Positions 25,861 through 34,709 of a DNA stretch of 64,000 nt are shown here, in pieces (within the stretch, counting starts at the first letter, position 1; the number at the start of each line of letters is the position of its first letter). The notes below the pieces were generated by a model. That model saw only the letters and a list, made by a program, of their open reading frames with translations. It searched no databases and was not told the origin of the DNA. The stretch is taken from assembly GCF_039522935.1 (NCBI RefSeq), contig NZ_BAAAEI010000006.1:682001-746000 (forward strand). Reading direction: 5' to 3'. A program made the translations under genes and the position numbers. This stretch comes from Bowmanella denitrificans. Its GTDB lineage: Bacteria; Pseudomonadota; Gammaproteobacteria; Enterobacterales; Alteromonadaceae.

Positions 25861-26628
25861 CTATCGGATGATCTTAATATCTTCTATCAGATCAATCCGC
25901 TGTTCATTGGTAAGATCCCAGACTTTGAGCAACTTTGTGGTACCAGCCGGGTTCGTGCACTCCACTGACTGCAGTAGCACTGGCTGGTTATTGGCGACCA
26001 CCTTATGGGTAACAAACACGTCAGCATGGAAGTGACTTTTGCCCGACTGGCCATTGAATAAACCTAGCGCCACACCACGGTCTTGTGTGACCTGGCAATG
26101 GCCCTGACGGGTGCGGTTATCCACCGATAAGCTGCCGTCGTATTCAATGGCACTGTGGTAACTGTAACCTTGATTAACCTGAACAAACTCTCCGGCTGGT
26201 ACGACCTCGGCCAGCCAGTCTATCTTTGGCACGGAAGCGATTTTGTGCTGAACCAGATAAGCCTGCCCGGCTTCATCAGTGCAACTGACCTGCAGTACCT
26301 TATCCACTTCCAGCGCGGTGTCAGGAAAACGCCCCTGCGCTATATCCACAGCAGGCGCAATAGTCACCAATCGCGCTGATGCCAGGTAAGTACCGTCATC
26401 GGCAGCATAGAAAGCTGCACTGCTGCAGGAAGACCGGGCATGTCGGCGATACAGATAAACCTGTGCATCTCTGGCATTGTCATTGTGGGTGGCAGCCGCT
26501 TCCAGCGGCCCATCTGCGTAATCTGTATGGCGGGCTAAACCGTCTATATCATAGACCATTTGCGCAGCTAAAGCGGTGCCGGACAAAGTTGCACAGGCAA
26601 CGCCTATCGTCATTGCGAAAGTTTTCAT
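25861..26628 (-). CDS. Secreted protein of unknown function
   Basis: 255 residues with a clear signal peptide (MKTFAMTIGVACATLSGTALA). The mature protein contains four well-separated cysteines (HARSSCSS, LQVSCTDE, QGHCQVT, QSVECTN), suggesting two disulfides, and has a beta-rich composition. I do not recognise a family. It is bounded by its own terminator, so it is likely a single-gene transcript inserted between dnaJ and dapB. The 230 bp upstream show only AT-rich sequence and the dnaJ terminator. Confidence 0.75.
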   Translation of the reverse strand: MKTFAMTIGVACATLSGTALAAQMVYDIDGLARHTDYADGPLEAAATHNDNARDAQVYLYRRHARSSCSSAAFYAADDGTYLASARLVTIAPAVDIAQGRFPDTALEVDKVLQVSCTDEAGQAYLVQHKIASVPKIDWLAEVVPAGEFVQVNQGYSYHSAIEYDGSLSVDNRTRQGHCQVTQDRGVALGLFNGQSGKSHFHADVFVTHKVVANNQPVLLQSVECTNPAGTTKLLKVWDLTNEQRIDLIEDIKIIR

Positions 26629-26817
26629 ATAAACATCCTTTTAGTTGATCACATTAATAAATGAATCGGTGAGCCCACCTTGGCTTAAGCACTATTCAAG
26701 CTAGAACTGCGCATCAAATAAGTCAAACAAAATGACAAATAAATCCTTAAATAACAAAAGGTTAATCAATCTTTTCAGAATTGATCCTGTAGATCAGTTT
26801 ATTTACATTGCAGACAC

Positions 26818-26846
26818 AAAAAAAAGCCCTGCTTTGGCAGGGCTTT
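26818..26846 (-). terminator. Terminator after dnaJ
   Basis: AAAGCCCTGC-TTTG-GCAGGGCTTT, a 10-bp stem followed on the minus strand by a run of nine T residues. Confidence 0.92.
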
Positions 26847-26860
26847 ACATCCAGATATTA

Positions 26861-27988
26861 TCAGTTGGTTAAATCGTCAAAGAACTTCTTTACCCCATCA
26901 AAGAAGCCTTTCTCTTTGGGGCGGTACTTTGCCGCTTCATCACCTATGCCCATCGACTTATCCAGCTCTTCAAGTAACTCTTTCTGTCTGGAGGTCAGGT
27001 TTACCGGTGTTTCCACTACCACTTTGCACATCAGGTCCCCAACGGAGCCGCTGCGTACCGACTTCACACCTTTGCCGCGTAAGCGGAACATCCGGCCGGT
27101 TTGGGTTTCAGGTGCCACTTTAAGTTTCACCTTGCCATCCAATGTCGGCACTTCGATTTCACCGCCCAAGGCGGCCCGGGTAAAGCTGATGGGCACTTCG
27201 CAATACAAGTTGTTGCCATCCCGCACAAAGATAGGATGGTCCTTGATATGTACCTGAACGTATAGATCACCAGCCGGGCCACCCATTTCTCCGGCTTCAC
27301 CTTCACCACTTAAGCGAATCCGATCCCCGGTGTCGACGCCAGCCGGCACTTTAACCGACAGGGTCTTGGTTTTTTCCATACGGCCATGGCCATGGCATTT
27401 ACGACATGGGTCGGCAATTATCTTGCCCCGTCCTGAACAGGTAGGACAGGTTTGCTGCACGGCAAAAAAACCCTGACGCATCTGCACCTGGCCTTGCCCA
27501 TGACAGGTAGGGCAAGTAGTAGGACTGGTGCCCTTCTTGGCACCAGAGCCGTCACATTCGTCGCAGCCAACCAAAGTCGGCACTTTAATCTCGACATTTT
27601 TGCCACGAACAGCATCTTCCAGGCTCATTTCCAGGTTGTAGCGCAGGTCTGAGCCCTGACGTGCTCTTGACTGGCGACGCCCGCCGCCAAAAATATCGCC
27701 AAACACATCGCCGAAAATATCACCAAAATCAGCGTGACCACCATGCCCGCCACCACGGTTCGGATCCACGCCAGCGTGACCAAACCTATCGTAGGCAGCA
27801 CGTTTTTGCTCGTCGGTCAGGATTTCATAGGCTTCCTGGATTTCCTTGAACTTCTCTTCCAGTGCTTTATCGCCCTGTGTCCGGTCAGGGTGATATTTCA
27901 TGGCCAGGCGCTTGTAGGCTTTCTTAATATCGCGCTCGGCGGCGTCTTTGGCCACCCCCAGCACTTCGTAATAGTCTCGTTTGGACAT
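26861..27988 (-). CDS. dnaJ: Chaperone DnaJ (Hsp40)
   Basis: Co-chaperone that stimulates DnaK ATPase and delivers substrates. 375 residues. It has an N-terminal J domain with the HPD tripeptide (MKYHPDRTQGD), a G/F-rich linker (about 70-105, GGGHGGHADFGDIFGDVFGD) and four zinc-binding CxxCxGxG repeats (CDECDGSG, CPTCHGQG, CPTCSGRG, CRKCHGHG), then the C-terminal substrate-binding domains. It is the third gene of grpE-dnaK-dnaJ. A REP-like inverted repeat separates it from dnaK. Confidence 0.98.
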   Translation of the reverse strand: MSKRDYYEVLGVAKDAAERDIKKAYKRLAMKYHPDRTQGDKALEEKFKEIQEAYEILTDEQKRAAYDRFGHAGVDPNRGGGHGGHADFGDIFGDVFGDIFGGGRRQSRARQGSDLRYNLEMSLEDAVRGKNVEIKVPTLVGCDECDGSGAKKGTSPTTCPTCHGQGQVQMRQGFFAVQQTCPTCSGRGKIIADPCRKCHGHGRMEKTKTLSVKVPAGVDTGDRIRLSGEGEAGEMGGPAGDLYVQVHIKDHPIFVRDGNNLYCEVPISFTRAALGGEIEVPTLDGKVKLKVAPETQTGRMFRLRGKGVKSVRSGSVGDLMCKVVVETPVNLTSRQKELLEELDKSMGIGDEAAKYRPKEKGFFDGVKKFFDDLTN

Positions 27989-28018
27989 ATGACTTATCTG
28001 CTCCCGAATACAGCTAAA

Positions 28019-28079
28019 TGGGGTCAGAGTAAAATTAACTGGTTGCCAGTGTCTGACAAGTAATTCTACTCTGACCCCA
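28019..28079. repeat. REP-like imperfect palindrome between dnaK and dnaJ
   Basis: The outer arms TGGGGTCAGAGTAAAATTA (28019-28037) and TAATTCTACTCTGACCCCA (28061-28079) are complementary at 18 of 19 positions. The 23-base centre starts with a smaller hairpin, ACTGG-TTG-CCAGT. This nested palindrome resembles the GGGGTCAGAGTA-type repeats that I remember as mobilised by REP-associated tyrosine (Y1) transposases. It is not a protein-coding insertion sequence. Confidence 0.65.
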
Positions 28080-28085
28080 CTTAAG

Positions 28086-28107
28086 CGTGACCGCCAAAGC
28101 GGTCACG
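28086..28107. terminator. Stem-loop downstream of dnaK
   Basis: CGTGACCGC-CAAA-GCGGTCACG has a perfect 9-bp stem about 17 bp after the dnaK stop. There is no T run, so it may attenuate or protect the dnaK transcript rather than end it. Such structures often set the dnaK:dnaJ ratio. Confidence 0.5.
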
Positions 28108-28124
28108 TTAATGGTGACGCAAGA

Positions 28125-30053
28125 TTATTTCTTGTCGTCTTTTACTTCCTCAAACTCGGCATCAACCACATCGTCGTCACCGGATTTTGCTGAGCCCTGC
28201 TGGCTCTGCGCACCTTCGCCGCCCTGAGCCTGCTGTGCTTTGGCTTGTGCCACTTCCATCAGCTTGCCGGAGGCTTCGATCAGTGCCTGAGTTTTAGCTT
28301 CGATTTCAGCCTTGTCGCTGCCTTTAATGGCGCTTTCCAGTGCTGACAATGCTTCTTCGATCTTGGCCTTGTCATCCGCGCCCAGCGCATCGCCAGCTTC
28401 TTCTACCTGTTTACGGGTAGCGTGAACCATGCCGTCGGCCTGGTTGCGGGCCTGCACCAACTCTTCAAACTTCTTATCCGCTTCGGCGTTGGCTTCGGCA
28501 TCCTGCACCATGCTGTTGATTTCATCTTCCGACAAACCACTGGACGCCTGAATCGTGATCTTCTGCTCTTTACCTGTATCTTTGTCCTTGGCAGAAACAT
28601 GCAGAATACCGTCGGCATCGATATCAAAGGTCACTTCGATTTGTGGCTGACCACGCATGGCGGCGCGGATACCTTCCAGGTTGAACTGACCCAGAGATTT
28701 GTTACCGGAAGCCTGCTTACGCTCACCTTGCAGTACATGCACTGTTACCGCAGACTGATTGTCTTCAGCGGTAGAGAACACCTGTGACTTCTTAGTCGGA
28801 ATGGTGGTGTTCTTCTCAATCAGCTTGGTCATCACACCGCCCATGGTTTCAATCCCCAGAGACAATGGTGTCACGTCAAGCAGCAGTACGTCTTTCACAT
28901 CACCGGCCAGTACACCACCCTGAATAGCAGCGCCCACGGCAACGGCTTCGTCAGGGTTAACGTCTTTACGTGGCTCTTTACCAAAGAACTCGGTGACATA
29001 TTTCTGCACCAGTGGCATACGGGTCTGACCGCCAACCAGAATGATATCGTGGATATCATTGACCGACAGATCGGCATCGGCCAGCGCCTGTTTCACCGGC
29101 TCCAGTGAGTTCTTCACCATATCTTCAACCAAAGACTCCAGCTTGGCGCGGGTGACTTTGATGGTCAGGTGCTTAGGACCGGAGCTGTCGGCCGTGATAT
29201 AAGGCAGATTCACTTCGGTCTGCTGGGCAGACGACAGTTCAATCTTGGCTTTTTCACCAGCTTCTTTCAGACGCTGCATGGCCAAAGGATCTTTACGCAG
29301 GTCGATACCCTGGTCTTTCTTGAATTCATCCACCAGATAAGTGATCAGACGGTTATCAAAGTCTTCACCACCCAAGTGAGTGTCACCATTGGTGGCCAGT
29401 ACTTCAAAGGTATGCTCGCCTTCCACTTCGTCGATTTCGATGATGGAAATATCGAAGGTACCACCACCTAAATCGTAAACCGCAACCACGTTGTCGCCTT
29501 TCTTACGATCCATACCATAGGCCAGTGCTGCGGCCGTTGGTTCGTTGATAATACGCTTCACTTCCAAACCAGCGATACGACCAGCATCTTTAGTCGCCTG
29601 GCGCTGAGAATCGTTGAAGTAAGCCGGTACGGTAATCACCGCTGCGGTCACTTCTTCGCCCAGGTAGTCCTCGGCGGTCTTTTTCATTTTCTTCAGCACT
29701 TCGGCAGAAATCTGCGGTGGAGCCATCTTTTTGTCATTCACATCCACCCAGGCATCACCATTATCGGCCTTGATAATGGAATACGGCATGATGTCAATGT
29801 CACGCTGCACTTCTTTATCTTCCCAGCGACGACCAATCAAACGCTTAATCGCGAACAGGGTGTTCTTGGGGTTGGTGACCGCCTGACGCTTGGCTGGTTG
29901 ACCTACCAGGGTTTCACCGTCTTTAGTAAAGGCGATGATGGAGGGGGTGGTGCGATCCCCTTCGGCGTTTTCGATAACACGAGGCTTATCACCGTCTAAA
30001 ACGGCTACACATGAGTTGGTTGTACCCAAGTCAATACCAATGATTCTACCCAT
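28125..30053 (-). CDS. dnaK: Chaperone DnaK (Hsp70)
   Basis: 642 residues. The ATPase domain starts MGRIIGIDLGTTNSCVAVLD and contains VPAYFNDSQRQATKDAGRIA, VYDLGGGTFDISI and ILVGGQTRMPLVQ. The substrate-binding domain (about 390-505) follows DVTPLSLGIETMGGVMTKLI. The C-terminal lid ends in the acidic tail EFEEVKDDKK. It lies 118 bp downstream of grpE, and that gap holds its own heat-shock-type promoter. Confidence 0.98.
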   Translation of the reverse strand: MGRIIGIDLGTTNSCVAVLDGDKPRVIENAEGDRTTPSIIAFTKDGETLVGQPAKRQAVTNPKNTLFAIKRLIGRRWEDKEVQRDIDIMPYSIIKADNGDAWVDVNDKKMAPPQISAEVLKKMKKTAEDYLGEEVTAAVITVPAYFNDSQRQATKDAGRIAGLEVKRIINEPTAAALAYGMDRKKGDNVVAVYDLGGGTFDISIIEIDEVEGEHTFEVLATNGDTHLGGEDFDNRLITYLVDEFKKDQGIDLRKDPLAMQRLKEAGEKAKIELSSAQQTEVNLPYITADSSGPKHLTIKVTRAKLESLVEDMVKNSLEPVKQALADADLSVNDIHDIILVGGQTRMPLVQKYVTEFFGKEPRKDVNPDEAVAVGAAIQGGVLAGDVKDVLLLDVTPLSLGIETMGGVMTKLIEKNTTIPTKKSQVFSTAEDNQSAVTVHVLQGERKQASGNKSLGQFNLEGIRAAMRGQPQIEVTFDIDADGILHVSAKDKDTGKEQKITIQASSGLSEDEINSMVQDAEANAEADKKFEELVQARNQADGMVHATRKQVEEAGDALGADDKAKIEEALSALESAIKGSDKAEIEAKTQALIEASGKLMEVAQAKAQQAQGGEGAQSQQGSAKSGDDDVVDAEFEEVKDDKK

Positions 30054-30093
30054 TAGCTTACTCCAGAAATTCGTTTAAAAACTGATGCTTTCT

Positions 30094-30122
30094 TTGTGGG
30101 GACCCACTTTGTTATTTTCAAC
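30094..30122 (-). promoter_or_regulatory. Sigma-32 type promoter for dnaK
   Basis: On the minus strand TTGAAA (30121-30116) is followed after 14 bases by CCCCAC (30101-30096), close to the heat-shock consensus CTTGAA / CCCCAT. It lies between grpE and dnaK, so dnaKJ could be transcribed separately from grpE. Confidence 0.6.
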
Positions 30123-30171
30123 AAGGCGGTAAAAAAATTTCCCCAAAAAAGTTGTGTTTATTTGCCTGAAA

Positions 30172-30771
30172 TCAGGCTTCAACATCCACGCCGCCTTCAG
30201 GGGCACGGGATACCATTACCATAGCCGGACGCAATAACCGGCCATTAAGTTCATAACCTTTCTGCATAACGGCCATCACCGAATTGGGCTCCAACTCGGA
30301 ACTTTCCTGCATACCCATAGCCTGGTGTAATTCGGGATTAAAAGGTTGTCCTTGTGGATCGATGATCTTCAGACCAAATTTTTCCACGGTGTTAATAAAG
30401 GACTTGTAGGTCAGCTCTACACCTTCCACCAGCGATTTAACCGCATCGTTGGACGCATCTGCCACTTGCAGGGCGCGTTCCAGATTGTCAATAACGGTCA
30501 GCAGTTCACCGGCAAAGCGCTCCAGGGCAAACTTACGAGCCTTGTCCACTTCTGCATCTGCACGTCTGCGGGTATTTTCCATATCCGCACGGGCCCGCAA
30601 TACGGAATCCTTCTGCTCGGCCAGATTGGATTCTGCCTCGGCCAGGGCCTTTTCCAGCTCACTGATACGCTGCTGCTCAGGACTCACCTCGGTCTGTTCA
30701 ACCTGATCCTGTGGCTGATTCACGTCGTTTTGTGGCTGCTGTTCTTGCTGTGGCTGCTGCTCGGTGCTCAT
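30172..30771 (-). CDS. grpE: Nucleotide exchange factor GrpE
   Basis: Releases ADP from DnaK. 199 residues. A Q/E-rich disordered N-terminus leads into a long dimerisation helix (ISELEKALAEAESNLAEQKD, then RADMENTRRRADAEVDKARK), and the C-terminal beta domain has the signature FGLKIIDPQGQPFNPELHQA followed by MQKGYELNGRLLRPAMVMV. It is the first gene of grpE-dnaK-dnaJ and faces nadK divergently, the common gammaproteobacterial arrangement. Confidence 0.97.
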   Translation of the reverse strand: MSTEQQPQQEQQPQNDVNQPQDQVEQTEVSPEQQRISELEKALAEAESNLAEQKDSVLRARADMENTRRRADAEVDKARKFALERFAGELLTVIDNLERALQVADASNDAVKSLVEGVELTYKSFINTVEKFGLKIIDPQGQPFNPELHQAMGMQESSELEPNSVMAVMQKGYELNGRLLRPAMVMVSRAPEGGVDVEA

Positions 30772-30814
30772 TCGCCTCTCCGTAAAACCTATTAGAATGC
30801 CAAAATCGTTTTGG

Positions 30815-30843
30815 TAAATGGGGATAGTGACGGGCGATTCAAG
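30815..30843 (-). promoter_or_regulatory. Sigma-32 heat-shock promoter for grpE
   Basis: Minus strand CTTGAA, 14 bases, CCCCATTTA: essentially the RpoH consensus. The -10 element ends about 45 bases before the grpE start codon. Confidence 0.85.
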
Positions 30844-30959
30844 GGGTAAAAGCAGATTCCCATATAATTTATCTGGTCAATTCCGATTATCAGCGACTTT
30901 TTGTTAGCTAACCCTTATTATTTTCAAATAGATAGACAAATTCAGCGATAGTTACCGTT

Positions 30960-31841
30960 ATGCAAACCCCTTTTGACAATATTGGCTTGATTGGAAAACC
31001 TCAGCATCAGGGTGCCAATGAAAGCCTCAAAGCGCTGTACCGTTTCCTCAAAGCAAAAGGTAAGCGCATTCTGGTTGAAGAGCGGGTCGCTAAAGAGCTG
31101 GAGCTGGACGATCTGGAGGTTATGGATCTGGTGGCCATTGGTCAGCATGCCGACCTGGCCATTGTGGTGGGCGGCGACGGCAATATGCTGGGCGCGGCTC
31201 GGGTGCTGTCACGTTTTAATGTCGGCGTGGTCGGTGTCAACAGGGGCAATCTGGGGTTTTTGACCGATATCCACCCGGATGACGTGGAACGTCAGTTGGA
31301 GGGAATCTTCAGCGGTGATTATGCCACCGAGCAGCGTTTTTTGCTGGAAGTGGAGGTCTATCGTCACAATCAACTTAAAAGCAGTAACGCCGCGGTGAAT
31401 GAAGCCGTACTTCACCACGGTAAAGTGGCACATATGATGGAGTTTGAAGTCCATATCGATGACCAGTTTGTTTTCAGTCAGCGCTCCGATGGCCTGATTG
31501 TGGCAACGCCCACCGGCTCAACCGCCTACTCGCTTTCCGGTGGCGGCCCTATCTTAACCCCGAACCTGGATGCCCTGACCCTGGTGCCCATGTTCCCGCA
31601 CACCCTCAGCAGCCGCCCCATCGTAGTGGATGCTAATAGCGTGGTACGTTTAGTGGTATCTCATGATAATACTGAAGCCCTGCAGGTCAGCTGTGATGGC
31701 CATGTGGTGCTTAGCGTACTGCCCGGTGATGAAATACAGATCCGCAAAAATCCATACACACTGCGTCTGATTCATCCGCGCAGTTACAATTACTTTAATG
31801 TGTTGCGCACCAAGCTGGGTTGGGGAAGTAAACTTTACTAA
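30960..31841 (+). CDS. nadK: NAD kinase
   Basis: Phosphorylates NAD to NADP with ATP. 293 residues. The GGDGN motif (VVGGDGNMLGAARVL), NRGNLGFLTDI and the substrate loop PTGSTAYSLSGGGPI are all present. The C-terminal half shows the all-beta repeats of the family (VSCDGHVVLSVLPGDEI). It is divergent from grpE and ends at a good terminator. Confidence 0.97.
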   Translation: MQTPFDNIGLIGKPQHQGANESLKALYRFLKAKGKRILVEERVAKELELDDLEVMDLVAIGQHADLAIVVGGDGNMLGAARVLSRFNVGVVGVNRGNLGFLTDIHPDDVERQLEGIFSGDYATEQRFLLEVEVYRHNQLKSSNAAVNEAVLHHGKVAHMMEFEVHIDDQFVFSQRSDGLIVATPTGSTAYSLSGGGPILTPNLDALTLVPMFPHTLSSRPIVVDANSVVRLVVSHDNTEALQVSCDGHVVLSVLPGDEIQIRKNPYTLRLIHPRSYNYFNVLRTKLGWGSKLY

Positions 31842-31847
31842 GCTATA

Positions 31848-31873
31848 AAAAAAAAGCGCCTACTGGCGCTTTT
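31848..31873. terminator. Bidirectional terminator between nadK and the amidohydrolase genes
   Basis: AAAAAGCGCC-TACT-GGCGCTTTT with A-rich left and T-rich right flanks between convergent genes. Confidence 0.9.
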
Positions 31874-31878
31874 CTGGT

Positions 31879-33150
31879 TTAAGGTCGCATATATTGATGC
31901 GGGGTATCGCTGTTCAGATTCAGATACCTGTCTCTGAGTTTCGTCTGACGCGATTCCATTTTTATTGGTTCGCCATCAATTAATACCTGTTCAGGAGCCT
32001 GCATGGCTTCCAGCGGATCACCAGACCAAATCACCACATCAGCCACTTTGCCCTTTTCCAGGCTGCCATAGTCTTTATCAATGCCGAATAACTTAGCGGT
32101 ATTGATAGTCAGGGCAGCCAGTCCGTCCTGCCAGGGTAAACCATTAGCCACCGCATTGCCTGCGTGTTGCGTGGCCAGGCGCAGATTATGGGTTTCCACC
32201 CCGATAGAAAGCGCTACGCCAGCCTCTGCCAGTCGTCCGGCATTGGCCATAGTCGAGCCCAGCATATCAAAGGCATAAGGCAGGTTTGGTTCAGGGTCGA
32301 GGATCACAGGCACGCCAGCCGCTGCAATCTCGTCGGCCAGCCGCCAGCCTTCGGTGGCTCGCAACAGCGCCAGTTTGATTTTCGCGTGACGTGCCTTAAA
32401 GGCCAATACCTGGCGAATATCAGATGCCCTTCTGGCATCCACCAGCAACAGCATCTGACCATTCACTACGGGTATCAACGCGTTGACATCGGCCTTACTC
32501 AATTGCCCATGCCACTCGTCTTTGGGTCCAAGCACCTTGCCATTTAAGGACTGAGCTTCGGCAAAGGCATTTTCAATCTGCGGCCACAATGCAGCCCGGC
32601 TGCCGCCGACATCATCGGCACCGTGATTGTCCACCGCCAGGCTCATAAAGGCGCGGGGTTTCACCAGATTGTCCCGGTCACCTAAACTGATGATAGCGCC
32701 CTGACCACCAAACAAGCTGTGCGTACTGGACATCCCGGTGGCAGCCAGGGTAAAACCTTCAATGCGGCTGACATCCACCACCGAATTATCCGGGTTAATG
32801 GCATAGGACACATCCAGCGCCGCACCGGCTTTGGAAAAATCCTGCGGCGCATAACTGGCATCAACGGTTCCGGCTGAAGAGCTCACTTCAACCAGGCCCA
32901 CAGAAGTGTAGGCGCCTATCAATCCGGGGGTGACAATCTTACCCTTGGCGTCGATGACCCGAAAGTGGGCCGGAATGTCGATGGCCTGCCCCACCGCTTC
33001 AATCCGCCCATCACGAATCAGTACCGTACCATTGTCTAAACTGCCTTGCGCAGACAAGGTGTGCACATAGCCACCCACGACGGCAATATTCTCTGCCTGA
33101 GCCGTCAGACTCAGCAAACCGGTAAGCAGCGCTATGGTTGTTTTTTTCAT
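31879..33150 (-). CDS. Exported amidohydrolase-family protein lacking the HxH metal motif
   Basis: 423 residues with a signal peptide (MKKTTIALLTGLLSLTAQA) and the amidohydrolase composite fold: N-terminal beta sandwich (VVGGYVHTLSAQGSLDNGTV), barrel, and a typical C-terminal closure (LEKGKVADVVIWSGDPLE). The strand-1 metal motif is lost. Where relatives have PGIIDVHSHLG this protein has PGLIGAYTSVG, so Y81 and S83 replace the two histidines. It may be a non-catalytic or mechanistically altered partner. It overlaps the upstream intact amidohydrolase by 4 bases (ATGA), so the two are translationally coupled and may form a heteromer. Confidence 0.85.
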   Translation of the reverse strand: MKKTTIALLTGLLSLTAQAENIAVVGGYVHTLSAQGSLDNGTVLIRDGRIEAVGQAIDIPAHFRVIDAKGKIVTPGLIGAYTSVGLVEVSSSAGTVDASYAPQDFSKAGAALDVSYAINPDNSVVDVSRIEGFTLAATGMSSTHSLFGGQGAIISLGDRDNLVKPRAFMSLAVDNHGADDVGGSRAALWPQIENAFAEAQSLNGKVLGPKDEWHGQLSKADVNALIPVVNGQMLLLVDARRASDIRQVLAFKARHAKIKLALLRATEGWRLADEIAAAGVPVILDPEPNLPYAFDMLGSTMANAGRLAEAGVALSIGVETHNLRLATQHAGNAVANGLPWQDGLAALTINTAKLFGIDKDYGSLEKGKVADVVIWSGDPLEAMQAPEQVLIDGEPIKMESRQTKLRDRYLNLNSDTPHQYMRP

Positions 33151-34559
33151 TTTACGTCTCCTTCACCTGGTTGCCCCAATTCAAAGTCAGAGACCGGCCA
33201 ACTGGCTGGATTCTGGCGGTCAAAGGCCAGCCCTCCGTCAATATAGACACGCTCGGCCTGAGCGTAAGTGGAAAAGGGATCCGCACTCCATAACACCAGA
33301 TCAGCGTTTTTACCCGCTTCCAGCGACCCGGTTTTATCAAAGATACCCAGGGATTTTGCCGGGTTGGCCGACAGCCATTGCCAGGCCTCAGCTTTGCTGA
33401 TGTCGATACCAGCACGCTGACCATCTCCCAGGGCTTTAGCCGCTTCCTGGTTTAAGCGCTGAATGCCCAAATCACTGTCGGAGTGCACAATGGCACAGGC
33501 ACCGGCTTTATGTACCATGGGAATGTTCTCACGAATACCGTCATAGGCTTCCATCTTAAAGCCCCACCAATCTGCCCACATGGCCGAACATACCTTGTCC
33601 GTCGCCAGCCGATCCGCAATTTTGTAAGACTCTACCGCATGCTGGAAGGACGTGATCTGATAATTAAATTCTTTCATCAGATCCAGCATAGTGCCCATAT
33701 CGTCGGCACGGTAGCAGTGCATATGCACCAGAATATCGCCGTTGAGTACCCCCGCCAGGGTATCCAGGGTTAAATCGCGCTTAGGTGGGGTCGGGTTTTT
33801 ACCGGCTTTGTGCTCTTCGGCATATTTATCCCACTTGCGCTGATAATCCTGAGCATCGGCCCAGGCCTGACGATAGCCAGCCACATTGCCCATCCGGGTA
33901 GCAGGACCGCCCTTGTTGCCGTACACACGTTTGGGATTTTCACCACAGGCCATTTTCAGCCCATAAGGTGCCTCAGGGAATTTCATATCCTGAATCGTCC
34001 GCCCCGGCAGGTTTTTTACCGTCACAGAGCGCCCGCCGACCAGGTTGGCAGACCCTGGCAAGATTTGCAGACTGGTTACGCCACCCGCCAGCGCCCGGCG
34101 AAAGCCCGGGTCCTGCGGCCAGATGGAATGTTCCGCCCAAACCTGCGCAGTAACGGGTTTGGTGGCCTCGTTACCATCGGAATGGGACGGACCATCAGGG
34201 GTGGCATACACCCCCAGGTGACTATGTACATCAATAATACCGGGCGTCACCCATTTGCCTTTACCATCGACAACTTTGGCTTCTTCAGGAGGCGGGATAT
34301 TTTGCCCAACCTGAACAATTTTACCGTCTTTGAATAGCACGTCACCGTTATCAATTTGGCCGCCCAAACCATCCAGAATACTGACGTTGGTGATAAGGGT
34401 TGTTTCAGAAGGAAGGGCTTGGTAAGTGCTGGGGTAAGGATCCCGGTTTATTTCGACCAGTGGCGCTTGTTCTGGCTCATTTTTCTTACCGCAGCCTGCC
34501 ACTACCGCCAAAGCCAGCGTGGCCATTAGCAGCCTGCCGGTATATTGTTGTTTTTTCAT
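33147..34559 (-). CDS. Exported amidohydrolase lipoprotein (imidazolonepropionase-like)
   Basis: 470 residues. It has a lipoprotein signal peptide with lipobox VVAGC (C23). The metal-dependent amidohydrolase motif is intact: VTPGIIDVHSHLG with H112 and H114. Other barrel elements are ILVHMHCYRADD, TSFQHAVESYKIADRL and ACAIVHSDSD. The C-terminus LEAGKNADLVLWSADPFS closes the sandwich. The likely activity is hydrolysis of a cyclic amide or dipeptide in the periplasm; substrate unknown. It is the first gene of a two-gene operon with the motif-deficient paralogue. Confidence 0.88.
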   Translation of the reverse strand: MKKQQYTGRLLMATLALAVVAGCGKKNEPEQAPLVEINRDPYPSTYQALPSETTLITNVSILDGLGGQIDNGDVLFKDGKIVQVGQNIPPPEEAKVVDGKGKWVTPGIIDVHSHLGVYATPDGPSHSDGNEATKPVTAQVWAEHSIWPQDPGFRRALAGGVTSLQILPGSANLVGGRSVTVKNLPGRTIQDMKFPEAPYGLKMACGENPKRVYGNKGGPATRMGNVAGYRQAWADAQDYQRKWDKYAEEHKAGKNPTPPKRDLTLDTLAGVLNGDILVHMHCYRADDMGTMLDLMKEFNYQITSFQHAVESYKIADRLATDKVCSAMWADWWGFKMEAYDGIRENIPMVHKAGACAIVHSDSDLGIQRLNQEAAKALGDGQRAGIDISKAEAWQWLSANPAKSLGIFDKTGSLEAGKNADLVLWSADPFSTYAQAERVYIDGGLAFDRQNPASWPVSDFELGQPGEGDVK

Positions 34560-34709
34560 GTATTCCCTATTAGTCCGCGAGGGTTCTTGTGATTATAGGA
34601 AAAATCACTAGAGCAAAATTGCCGTGCGGAATCAAGATCCTTGCGACAAGGTGCGGCGTTGCAGAGCTAACCAGGAGCGGGTTATCTTTCGGCTATCATT
34701 TTTTGTGCG

